A DNA stretch of 64,000 nucleotides from Aeromicrobium piscarium. GTDB taxonomy: Bacteria; Actinomycetota; Actinomycetes; Propionibacteriales; Nocardioidaceae. The stretch covers positions 124,001 to 188,000 of the forward strand of contig NZ_VLNT01000003.1 of the NCBI RefSeq assembly GCF_007421815.1. Direction: 5' to 3'. Shown one piece after another: positions 1-10,101 of this stretch (position 1 is the first letter of the stretch; every line of letters starts with the position of its first letter). Below the pieces are notes generated by a model. The model was given only the letters and a program-made list of their open reading frames with translations, was not told where the DNA came from and did no database searches. A program made the position numbers and the translations under genes.

Positions 1-392
1 TCACCTTCCTGCCTCACGAGGACGCCGAGACCTCGATGGCGTTCTTCCGCGATGTCCTCGACTTCGAAGTCCGCAACGACGTCGGGTACGACGGCATGCG
101 CTGGATCACGGTCGGGCCGCCGGATCAACCCGACACCTCGATCGTGCTGTTCCCACCCGCCGCCGACCCGGGTATCACGCCTGAGGAGCTGACCGTCGTC
201 CGCGAGATGATGGCCAAGGGCACCTTCTCCTCGCTCGTCCTGGCGACGAGCGACCTCGACGAGGTCTTCGAGCGCCTGCAACGGCACGATGCCGATATCG
301 TTCAGGAGCCCATCGACCAGGACTACGGTGTACGCGACTGCGCCGTCCGCGACCCCGCCGGCAATATGATCCGCATCCAGGAACGAGAGTGA
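1..392 (+). CDS. VOC (glyoxalase-like) family protein, 5' end outside window
   Basis: The reading frame is open from base 3 to the stop at 390-392, so this is the C-terminal ~129 residues of a gene that starts upstream. The first visible residues (TFLPHEDAETSMAFFRDVL) are typical of the start of the beta-alpha-beta VOC fold, where a paired-module protein matches a substrate in successive frames. The end (VRDCAVRDPAGNMIRIQE) is the usual closing strand, with the C-terminal metal-site Glu/Gln region. Substrate is unknown; relatives include bleomycin-binding and glyoxalase-type proteins. Only 4 bases separate its stop from the UvrA-like gene, so the two are surely co-transcribed; VOC plus UvrA-like pairs are common in actinobacteria. 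The ATG at 36 is internal to the domain and is not the true start. Confidence 0.85.
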   Translation, partial: TFLPHEDAETSMAFFRDVLDFEVRNDVGYDGMRWITVGPPDQPDTSIVLFPPAADPGITPEELTVVREMMAKGTFSSLVLATSDLDEVFERLQRHDADIVQEPIDQDYGVRDCAVRDPAGNMIRIQERE

Positions 393-396
393 ATCG

Positions 397-2760
<2,364 letters not shown>

Positions 2761-2772
2761 CGGGTGTATGAC

Positions 2773-2891
2773 GACGGAAGATGTGATTCCGCGGTCGCAA
2801 TGAGTACCGCCGAGTCACATGCTCCGTCCACGCCGGACGAAGGATGCGATTCGGCGGTCGCGATGGCTACCACGGAATCACATCCTTCGTC
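2773..2891. repeat. Tandem pair of hairpins, repeat family A (copy 1)
   Basis: Two imperfect inverted repeats lie in series between the convergent UvrA-like and helicase genes. Arms are 2773-2795/2806-2828 and 2836-2858/2869-2891. Each 23-nt arm is a variant of GACGAAGGATGTGATTCC followed by GYGGT, giving +,-,+,- orientation. The same layout with the same arm sequence recurs at 24128-24246. It could end transcription from both sides, but no T-tract follows, and the presence of a second copy points to a dispersed REP/MITE-like element. Confidence 0.75.
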
Positions 2892-2894
2892 AGC

Positions 2895-5081
2895 TCACCG
2901 CGAGTGGAGGATGACCAGCCGCTGTGTCGCGCGGGTCATGGCGACATAGCGGTCGACGGCGCCCTCGATGCCGTCGCCGAAGGAATCGGGATCGAGCAGG
3001 ACGACCAGGTCGAACTCGAGCCCCTTGGCGAGCGTGGGGGAGAGGTGTCGCACTCGTGACGGGTCACGAAGATCCACCGCGGTGCCCCCGATGACGCAGG
3101 CCGTCCCCTCCGCGTGGGCTGCGAGCCAGTCATCGAGGAGGTGCTCGAGATCGTCAGGATGTCCGTGAAGGACGGGAAGGCCGCTCGACCGCACCGATAT
3201 CGGCACATTGGCGTCCGGCAACACCCGGCGGATGACGGGAGCAGCCTCCTCCATGACCTCGGCCGGTGTGCGGTAGTTGACCGTGAGGGAGGCCTGCTCG
3301 ATCGTCTCGATGCCCACGCGCCGCAGTCGTTCCTCCCACGACTCGGTGAAGCCCCGTCTCGACTGGGCCCGGTCGCCCACGATGGTGACGCTCCGGGACG
3401 GACACCGGCTGAGCACCATCTGCCATTCGGCATCGCTGAGCTCCTGGGCCTCGTCCACGATGAGGTGCGCGAACGGCCCGTCGAGGGGCTCACGCTGGTC
3501 CTCCAACGGTGCCTCATCGTCGAGCACTGATCGAAGGTCGTCACCACGCAACATCGACATCACCAGCATCTCGGAGTCGTCGGCCGCGATGAGATCGTCG
3601 ATCACCCGCGTACGTTCCTCACGTTCGGCGGCGAGGGCGGCGCCATGGCGGCGACGACGCCGCGCGGCATGTGGGTCGCCCAGCCGCCGACGTGCCGCAT
3701 CCAGCAGCGGACGGTCCGAGGCAGTCCAGGCCCGCGGTTCGGCCCGCTGGAGCGATCGAACCTCGTCGGCGGTGAGCCACGGCGCGCACCGGCGCAGATA
3801 CGCCGGCACCTCCCAGAGATCGCCGACGAGATCGTAGGGATCGATCAACGGCCAGGCCCGGTCGAAGGCTTCAGCGAGTCCGGCGTCTCGCCGCAGCACC
3901 CGCACCAGTTCCTCGACGGACACCTCCATCTCGGGGCGACCGTCGACGAGGATCGCGAGTACCGCCTCCCAGACCTCGTCGCGCGCGTCATTGTGCGGCC
4001 GTTGAGGATCAGCCGAGGCGAAGGCCTCGGCCCAGTCGGCGGGTCGCAGCAGCAGATCAGCCCAGGGGGTCTCCACCACCAGGGACTCCGTGGGCGGTTC
4101 CTCGTAGAGCTGGACGGCCGGCTCTATCGCCTCGACCATGGCCACCCGTGCCTTGAGCCGCGCCACCTCCTCGTCCGCCTCCGCCGGCACGTCCGGTAGG
4201 CCCGGCACCAGGTCCCCGACGGTGCAGGTCGAGACTCCGTCCTCGCCCAGACTCGGAAGGACATCACCGATGTAGGCCAGGTAGGGCCGGTGCGGACCGA
4301 TCACCAGCACCCCGCCGCGCCCCTCCCCGAGCCGGGGATCGGCATAGAGCAGATAGGCGGCCCGGTGCAGAGCGACCACGGTCTTACCGGTCCCAGGGCC
4401 TCCGTCGACCACCAGTGCGCCCGCCGAGGAAGCACGGATGATCGCGTCCTGGTCCGCTTGGATCGTGGTGAGAACCTCCTGCATCCGCGACGAGCGGCTC
4501 CGCACGAGAGCCGCGAGGAGCGCCGAGTCCTCGTCTGGGGCGAGATCCTCGGATCCGTCGCCGGCGAGGACCTCGTCCCAGTAGTCGACGACCCGGCCGT
4601 CGCTCCAGCGGTAGCGCCGACGGCTCGCCAGACCCATCGGCCGCCTCGGGGTGGCAGCGAAGAAGGGCTCGGCTGCGGGCGAACGCCAGTCGATCAGCAG
4701 ACGGCGACCGTCCGGAGCGGTGAGGCCCATCCTTCCGATGTAGACGGGGGCATCGGGAGCATCCGCGGGCACCATCCGGCCGAGGCACATCTCGGGGGCG
4801 AAGCGGCGCAGCCGGCGCATCTCCGCGTCGAGACGACGCACCTCCTGATCGCGGTCGAGCGCGGCCTGGCCCGGGCCGGCAGGGGCTCGGAGCGCCGCGT
4901 CGCGCCGTGATGTGAGCTCGCGGAGCCGTTCCGCGATGACGGTGGCGAGCTCGGCGAAGCGCAGCTCGTCGGCGTGGATGAGCGCGGTCTGCGCCTTCGC
5001 CATACGGCTGTCCGGCAGCGCGAAGACAGGGGACGAGTCAGGGGACGGGGACATGGATTCAGGAGTGTGGGGAGATCGCAT
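2895..5081 (-). CDS. helR: HelR-like (HelD family) RNA polymerase-associated helicase
   Basis: A 728-residue superfamily 1 helicase-like ATPase. The N-terminal ~80 residues are rich in charged helix (the HelD arm that enters RNA polymerase). A Q-like motif (IQADQDAIIRAS) precedes Walker A (GGPGTGKT, about residues 226-233); Walker B is LIVDEAQELSD near 540, followed by motif III (TIVGDRAQSR) and, at the end, VDRYVAMTRATQRLVILHS. Size and motifs fit actinobacterial HelD/HelR proteins, which load on RNA polymerase, release stalled complexes and, for HelR, displace rifamycins. The call HelR rather than plain HelD rests on a 25-bp palindrome at 5105-5129 that matches the rifamycin-associated element found ahead of rifamycin-response genes. 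The start is the first ATG after that site; an alternative start lies nine codons in (MSPSPDSS). Confidence 0.85.
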   Translation of the reverse strand: MRSPHTPESMSPSPDSSPVFALPDSRMAKAQTALIHADELRFAELATVIAERLRELTSRRDAALRAPAGPGQAALDRDQEVRRLDAEMRRLRRFAPEMCLGRMVPADAPDAPVYIGRMGLTAPDGRRLLIDWRSPAAEPFFAATPRRPMGLASRRRYRWSDGRVVDYWDEVLAGDGSEDLAPDEDSALLAALVRSRSSRMQEVLTTIQADQDAIIRASSAGALVVDGGPGTGKTVVALHRAAYLLYADPRLGEGRGGVLVIGPHRPYLAYIGDVLPSLGEDGVSTCTVGDLVPGLPDVPAEADEEVARLKARVAMVEAIEPAVQLYEEPPTESLVVETPWADLLLRPADWAEAFASADPQRPHNDARDEVWEAVLAILVDGRPEMEVSVEELVRVLRRDAGLAEAFDRAWPLIDPYDLVGDLWEVPAYLRRCAPWLTADEVRSLQRAEPRAWTASDRPLLDAARRRLGDPHAARRRRRHGAALAAEREERTRVIDDLIAADDSEMLVMSMLRGDDLRSVLDDEAPLEDQREPLDGPFAHLIVDEAQELSDAEWQMVLSRCPSRSVTIVGDRAQSRRGFTESWEERLRRVGIETIEQASLTVNYRTPAEVMEEAAPVIRRVLPDANVPISVRSSGLPVLHGHPDDLEHLLDDWLAAHAEGTACVIGGTAVDLRDPSRVRHLSPTLAKGLEFDLVVLLDPDSFGDGIEGAVDRYVAMTRATQRLVILHSR

Positions 5082-5104
5082 CAGATGAGGATTCTGGACC
5101 CTCG

Positions 5105-5129
5105 ACGGGGGCTTGCGGCAAGCCCCCGT
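5105..5129. promoter_or_regulatory. Rifamycin-associated element (RAE)-like palindrome
   Basis: A perfect 25-bp palindrome with one central base: left arm 5105-5116, centre G5117, right arm 5118-5129, core GGGGCTTGCGGCAAGCCCC. It matches from memory the RAE described upstream of rifamycin-inactivating genes and helR in actinobacteria. It lies 24 bp before the helR start codon in the divergent helR/thioredoxin intergenic region, a fitting place for control of helR. Confidence 0.75.
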
Positions 5130-5238
5130 GCGCGATATATCTTGGAGATGGCAGGGCTATGTCCTCCGCCATGCCTCACTCCATCTGCCCCCTGAGAGCG
5201 GCATACTGTCTACGCACGACCATCGAGTGAGGAGCGTC

Positions 5239-6012
5239 ATGAGTGACGGCAACGCCCAACGCCGGGCGCTGGCGGACAAGATCCGTCAGAACCATCAGCG
5301 GAAGGCTCGCCGTCGGCGCTCCGTGGCCACCGTCTTGATCGTGGTGATCGTCGTCGTGGCCCTTGCCCTCCTCGGATGGCGCCAGCTGCGTGCCAGCGAG
5401 GAGGACACCGGTATCGCCGTCCCCGAGAACGCGACCGATGACTACGGGTTCACGCTCACTCCCGAGCTCGCCGGTAGCGAGGCCGTGGGGACGACCCCCG
5501 TCGACGTGCAGATCTTCGAGGACTTCCTCTGCCCCTCTTGCAAGGCCTTCCACGACGAGTCGGGTCCCTTCCTCGCCGAGCAGGTCGCGAACGGGACCGT
5601 CAGCATCACGTACCACCCCTTCACCTTCCTGCTGGAGGCCTCGACCGACGAGTACGCCCAGCGTGCCGCGAACGCCGCCGTGTGCGTCGCCGATGATGCC
5701 GGAGTCGCCGCCTATGCCGCGATGCACGACCTGCTGCTGCAGAACCAGCCTGCCGAGGGCGGAGCGGGGCTCAGCGACGACCAGCTGATCGCCTTCGCCA
5801 CCCAGGCCGGCGCCGGGGACGTCACCGACTGCGTCGCCGACCGTACCTTCACGCCCTGGGTCGAGCGCGCCCTCGAGAAGGGCCGCGCCGCGGATGTCAC
5901 CACCACGCCGACAGTCCGGATCGGCGGCATGAACGTGGTGCGCAGCGACAACGGCACCGAGTCCATCCCCGGCCCCGAGGAGCTCCAGTTCGCGATCGAG
6001 GCGGCCCAGTGA
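5239..6012 (+). CDS. Membrane-anchored DsbA-like thioredoxin-fold oxidoreductase
   Basis: 257 residues. A short basic cytoplasmic tail (residues 1-27) leads into one membrane helix (about 28-47, VATVLIVVIVVVALALLGW) and an exported thioredoxin-like domain. The redox motif is CPSC at residues 98-101 (FEDFLCPSCKAF), and a cis-proline loop (TTTPTVRIGG) comes near the C-terminus. This is the pattern of actinobacterial DsbA/DsbG-like proteins that form or shuffle disulfides in secreted proteins, with VKOR or a DsbD-like partner expected elsewhere. The frame stays open upstream, but the ATG at 5239 has a good ribosome site (GAGGAG, 5228-5233) and gives the normal N-terminus. A candidate -10 (TACTGT, 5204-5209) precedes it. 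Its stop overlaps the next start (GTGA). Confidence 0.9.
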   Translation: MSDGNAQRRALADKIRQNHQRKARRRRSVATVLIVVIVVVALALLGWRQLRASEEDTGIAVPENATDDYGFTLTPELAGSEAVGTTPVDVQIFEDFLCPSCKAFHDESGPFLAEQVANGTVSITYHPFTFLLEASTDEYAQRAANAAVCVADDAGVAAYAAMHDLLLQNQPAEGGAGLSDDQLIAFATQAGAGDVTDCVADRTFTPWVERALEKGRAADVTTTPTVRIGGMNVVRSDNGTESIPGPEELQFAIEAAQ

Positions 6013-6677
6013 ACCAGCCGAACCCCGGACCCTCCTGGGATGTCGATCGATCGGGCGCCCCGAAACGCCCCTCCTTCGCCAGCAATTTCACCCCTCAGCC
6101 GCCGATCGAGCGTCCCCGTCGCGTCACGGTCGCGGTCTGGCTGGTGCTCACGGCGGTCGTGATCTTCCTGGCGCTCACAGCGCTGGCCGCCTGGCAGTTC
6201 GGCGACGTTCGCGACACCGTCACCGAGGCGCTACCCACCGATCTCGAGGCCGACTACACCGACGGGGAGATCCGGCGCGCCGTGCGGGTGCTGATCGGGG
6301 TGGTCGCCGGGCTCGGCTTCCTGCTGACCCTGATGCAGGCGGTGACCATCCGGTCGGTGGCCCGACGCCGGTCCGGTTCGGCGCGGGTGCTGTTCGTGAT
6401 ATCCGTGGTGCTCTACCTGCCGCTCGCCGTGCTCAGCACGTCAATCCGCGCGCTCGGCCGTGGCGATCTCGCGGCGAGCGCCGTCGCCGTCCTCTGCCTC
6501 GTGGTCGCGGTCGTGCTCGTGTGCACACCGGCGGTCTCGGCCTGGTGGCGTCAGCCCGATCGACGAGATCCGGCTCCGCTGATCCGCCGGGACGAGACGG
6601 CCCCGGAGCATCCGGTCGCCTCGCCCCCTGACGCGCAGGTGACCGAGGATGACCCGGAGGATCTCAACCGAAGGTGA
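6009..6677 (+). CDS. Four-helix membrane protein of unknown function
   Basis: 222 residues starting with GTG that overlaps the stop of the thioredoxin gene by 4 bases, so the two are translationally coupled. A Pro-rich N-terminus (about 38 residues) is followed by four hydrophobic segments at roughly 39-65, 88-112, 123-145 and 155-180, and a polar acidic tail. The pattern resembles small actinobacterial integral membrane proteins without named function. Pairing with a DsbA-like protein may hint at a role in envelope protein folding, but nothing in the sequence shows this. Its 3' end overlaps the convergent iniC-like gene tail-to-tail by 14 bp. Confidence 0.75.
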   Translation: MNQPNPGPSWDVDRSGAPKRPSFASNFTPQPPIERPRRVTVAVWLVLTAVVIFLALTALAAWQFGDVRDTVTEALPTDLEADYTDGEIRRAVRVLIGVVAGLGFLLTLMQAVTIRSVARRRSGSARVLFVISVVLYLPLAVLSTSIRALGRGDLAASAVAVLCLVVAVVLVCTPAVSAWWRQPDRRDPAPLIRRDETAPEHPVASPPDAQVTEDDPEDLNRR

Positions 6678-8163
6678 CCGAGGCCCGGTGCTCACGCCCC
6701 ATCAGCGTGACGATGATGGTCTCGCAGCTACGCTCGGCGGTCTTCGCGGCCCGGTAGGTCTCGTGATCCACCAGCGGATTGACCGTCAGCTCCCGCCACC
6801 GCTGCAGATGATGGATCGCGAGGTCGAGCAGCTCCTGGGCTGACAGCTCCTGGCCGTCGACCCCGAGCCGACACTCCGGGCTGCCACCGTGACCGCCGAC
6901 GAGCCGTTCCAGCTCATCGGCGAGGTCCGCCGACAGGTGCAGCCGCCGCGCGGCGATCCGCCCCAGCAGGCGGGTCTCCGCGAAGGTGTGCGCACCCGCC
7001 ATGTGTTCATCGGCCATCACCACGATCTCATCGGAGCCGGGCACCGGACGTGAACGCACGAAGCGATGCACCGCGAGCACGATGGAGTGGGCCTTCAACT
7101 CGGACTGACGTTGCACGAAATGCACGTCGATGACCCGACGGAGCTCCTCCAGGCCGCTGCGGCGGAGCAGTTCCTCGGCCAGCTCGCCCGCGTCATCGAC
7201 ACCGCCGCGTACGGCTGCCAAGGCGAGCCGGATCCCGTACATGCCGAAGCGGTCGACCAGATCGGCCCGCACCCGCTCGCTGGGGAGCTCGTCGTCGGGG
7301 GTCGCCAGGAACCGCTCGGCGCTGATCATCAGCTGACGGGTCTCGTCGGGATGACGGGTGGCCAGGCTGCGGAAGACACTGAAATCGGACTGGCGCAGGG
7401 TCATCGCACCGGTGCCGAGGAGGCCGGCGACCGGCACGATGGTCTCGCACACACCGTGCAGTGCGGGATGATCACGGAGCCGCTCCACGGCCTCGTTGAC
7501 CGAGACCATGGCGGTCAGTCGCCCGGCGCCGAGCTCGTCGGCGCGAGAGAGCACCGCGATGGCGCCGATCGCCGCGTTGCCATGACGGGTGCGATCGTGC
7601 AGGGTCTGCAGATAGCGCACATCTGAGTCGTGCAATGACCGCAGGAGATAGACCACCGCATCCGCCCCGGTCGCCCCGTGCTCGGGCAAGAGGAAGCGGT
7701 CGGTCTGGCTCGACACGTCCTCGGTCACCGAGATCGTCCCAGGGGTGTCGATGAAGGTCACCCCCTGGATACCGGGGGCCGGCCAGCTGACATCGAGGCG
7801 TTCGAACTCGTCGGGGGAGAGCCCCTGCAGTGCCAGCTCGAGACGGCCGGGCTGGCGCTGTGCGGGCAAGAGTGCCGGGGTGCCGTCGGTGAGCAGACCG
7901 CGCACCGACGGCGTGGCCCCGTAGTGATAGCGGGTCACGATACGGGTGCACTCGCGGGCGTCCGTCGGGGCGATCCGCTCGCCCAGCAGGCCGTTGAGCA
8001 ATGTCGACTTGCCCGCCTTGACCGAGCCGACGAGGGCGATGCGCAGGGGACCGTCGAGTCGCCGATCGAGCTCATCGAGTTCAGCGATCGCCGTGGGATC
8101 GAAGGCATACAGCCGCCGCGCGGCCGCCACCACCGCTCGTGCCGAGTCCAGGGGACCTCTCAT
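6664..8163 (-). CDS. iniC: IniC-like dynamin-family GTPase
   Basis: 499 residues. The GTPase domain is at the N-terminus, with P-loop GSVKAGKS (residues 46-53), a G2-region threonine in ARECTRIVTRYHYG, G3 DTPG (about 137) and a G4-like SRAD. The rest is helical, as in IniC. It is the third gene of iniB-iniA-iniC, the same order as in M. tuberculosis, where the operon is induced by isoniazid and ethambutol and its dynamin-like products remodel the inner membrane. The ATG at 8163 overlaps the iniA stop (ATGA), which fixes the start; an in-frame ATG 57 bases upstream would lie inside iniA. Unlike IniA, no strong membrane-insertion stretch is obvious. Confidence 0.85.
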   Translation of the reverse strand: MRGPLDSARAVVAAARRLYAFDPTAIAELDELDRRLDGPLRIALVGSVKAGKSTLLNGLLGERIAPTDARECTRIVTRYHYGATPSVRGLLTDGTPALLPAQRQPGRLELALQGLSPDEFERLDVSWPAPGIQGVTFIDTPGTISVTEDVSSQTDRFLLPEHGATGADAVVYLLRSLHDSDVRYLQTLHDRTRHGNAAIGAIAVLSRADELGAGRLTAMVSVNEAVERLRDHPALHGVCETIVPVAGLLGTGAMTLRQSDFSVFRSLATRHPDETRQLMISAERFLATPDDELPSERVRADLVDRFGMYGIRLALAAVRGGVDDAGELAEELLRRSGLEELRRVIDVHFVQRQSELKAHSIVLAVHRFVRSRPVPGSDEIVVMADEHMAGAHTFAETRLLGRIAARRLHLSADLADELERLVGGHGGSPECRLGVDGQELSAQELLDLAIHHLQRWRELTVNPLVDHETYRAAKTAERSCETIIVTLMGREHRASVTFG

Positions 8164-10004
8164 GCTGATGTCAACTCCTGCGTCAGGGCCGGGGCCGTGC
8201 CGGCGCCGGCCTGGCGGCACAACTCGCGGATCTCCCGCAGTTCGCGGCTGAGGACGAGGGCCCGGCGAGACCGCTCGTCGGTGGGCAGCGCGGCCCCGTC
8301 CTTCGCCGCCCGCACGGACTCGGCGAGTGAACGCTTCAGATCCTCGGCGATCTCCGAGAAGTGGTCGCGTAGCACCCGCTTGATGCGACCCATGCGGTCC
8401 CGCGACTCCTTGCCGACCTGGAAGATCGACTCATCGATCAGTCGCCGTACCGCCACCTTCGCCTCGTTGCGCCGCTGCTCGAGCCGTTGATTGGCATCCT
8501 GCCGGTAGGCGAATCCGCCCATCATCAGACCGGCGGCCACCGAGAGCGGGTTGACCAGAGCCATCCCGGCGAGGCTGGTCATCAGCCCGAACATGAGGAT
8601 GCCGCCGTAGGACCCCTTCATGCCGACCATCACCTTCTGGCCCAGCGAGAGCCGGCCGGAACGCACGAACTCCAACCCGCCGATCGCTCGCAGCGCCTGC
8701 TCGGCACCGTCCAGCGTCAGATCGGGCAGCGCGGCTCGGCCGTCGAGGGAGAAATGGCGGGCCACCACCTCGGCCAGATGCTCGCTGCGTTGATGGGCCC
8801 AGACGAAGTTGTCCGAGACCGCCTGCGTGACCGACTCCGCGAGCCAGAGGCCGACGTCGTCCCACACCTCGCCGGGATCGCAGTCCTCGATCAACTGCTC
8901 CGCCTCGCGTCCGACCGCACGCAAGCGGTCGCGCAGGTCGAACTCGATATCCGAGACGAGCTCGGCAGCACCGTCGGACAGCGTCTGCTGCCAGCGCGCC
9001 GAACGACGGGTGAGCTGGTCGGCGACATCGCGGGCGTCCTCGAGCTCGCGCACCACCTCGACCGCACCGGAGGCGGCCCCCAGGGCGCGCAGCTCCGCTT
9101 GCAGCACCATCATGAGATGCTCCCCGACGCCGGTGATATCGGTGGCTGCGGCACGTCGACGCTCCGCCAGGACATCCGCGCGGACGACATCGTGCAGATG
9201 GGTGCCGAGTGCGGCGACCTGCGCCTCCCGCGCAAGCTCCTCGTCATGTTCGCGGCCCGCCAGATCGTGCAACAGCGCGGATGTAGCGAGCAACGGCACC
9301 TCGATCTCGGCCGCGGCGAGGTGCTCGCGGTCAGCATCGAGGATCGTCCGCCACTGATGCTGCAGATCGATCTTGCTGACGACGCAGGTGATGCGCGGGC
9401 ACAGGGCCACAGCCTGTCTCAGGAAGCTCATCTCCGGTTGGGTGAATTCCTGTGTCGCGTCCGAGAGCATGATGGCGGCATCGGCCTGCGGGAGCAGGGT
9501 GAGGTTCGTGGAGATCTGGGCTTGGGCCCGCCCGACTCCGGGCGTGTCCACCAGGACCAATCCGTCGGCCAGGAAGGAGCGGGGCAGCCGGACCTCGGCG
9601 TGCAGCGAGCCCGCGAATCCCGTCTCGCCGGCCAGTTCGGTGACATGGCGGCGCAGCTGCCGTGGGTCGATCGGAGTGCGGATCGAGGTCTGCTCCTCCT
9701 CGAACTCCGTGACCAGCAGTGCGCTCGGCTGCTCACCCCAGCTCACGGAGGTCGGCACCGCAGTGGCCACGACATCGTCGACCGGGCAGACGGGCGCATC
9801 GATGAGAGCATTCACCAGGGCGCTCTTGCCCTGTTTGAACTGACCGACGACCACCACCTGGACGGCGGTGTCGTTCACGAGCGTGCGCGCCTCGTCGAGT
9901 CGCGTGGTGAGCTCGGGCCGGCCGTGCGAGGTCGCGAAGGTGCTCAGCCGCTCGACGATCTCGTCGAGCGAGGGGGAATCGTGGGGTACGGGAGACGCTG
10001 ACAC
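8160..10004 (-). CDS. iniA: IniA-like dynamin-family GTPase
   Basis: 614 residues beginning with GTG at 10004, with AGGAG placed 5 bases upstream. P-loop GQFKQGKS is at residues 54-61, then G2 in VVATAVPTSVSWG, G3 VDTPGVGR and G4 SKID. A hydrophobic segment near residues 468-498 (FGLMTSLAGMALVNPL) matches the membrane-inserting tip of bacterial dynamin-like proteins. M. tuberculosis IniA is a membrane-fission GTPase that lowers sensitivity to isoniazid and ethambutol; I infer the same role here. A frame extends upstream over the end of iniB, but its composition there is a shadow of the iniB repeats. A 9-bp hairpin separates it from iniB. Confidence 0.87.
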   Translation of the reverse strand: MSASPVPHDSPSLDEIVERLSTFATSHGRPELTTRLDEARTLVNDTAVQVVVVGQFKQGKSALVNALIDAPVCPVDDVVATAVPTSVSWGEQPSALLVTEFEEEQTSIRTPIDPRQLRRHVTELAGETGFAGSLHAEVRLPRSFLADGLVLVDTPGVGRAQAQISTNLTLLPQADAAIMLSDATQEFTQPEMSFLRQAVALCPRITCVVSKIDLQHQWRTILDADREHLAAAEIEVPLLATSALLHDLAGREHDEELAREAQVAALGTHLHDVVRADVLAERRRAAATDITGVGEHLMMVLQAELRALGAASGAVEVVRELEDARDVADQLTRRSARWQQTLSDGAAELVSDIEFDLRDRLRAVGREAEQLIEDCDPGEVWDDVGLWLAESVTQAVSDNFVWAHQRSEHLAEVVARHFSLDGRAALPDLTLDGAEQALRAIGGLEFVRSGRLSLGQKVMVGMKGSYGGILMFGLMTSLAGMALVNPLSVAAGLMMGGFAYRQDANQRLEQRRNEAKVAVRRLIDESIFQVGKESRDRMGRIKRVLRDHFSEIAEDLKRSLAESVRAAKDGAALPTDERSRRALVLSRELREIRELCRQAGAGTAPALTQELTSA

Positions 10005-10056
10005 GTGGGCTCCTCTGAGGCGCGGGGATGGGATGACACCGGATCCAGACCTCCGA

Positions 10057-10084
10057 CCGCTGCGAACCGCCAGGCTCGCAGCGG
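10057..10084 (-). other. Intercistronic hairpin between iniB and iniA
   Basis: Perfect 9-bp inverted repeat: CCGCTGCGA at 10057-10065 and TCGCAGCGG at 10076-10084, with a 10-nt loop, in the 97-bp gap between the two genes. No T-run follows, so a full terminator is unlikely. Partial attenuation or an RNA-processing/stability element that sets the IniB:IniA ratio is possible. Confidence 0.5.
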
Positions 10085-10101
10085 CCGGAGACCGTCCGGG
10101 G

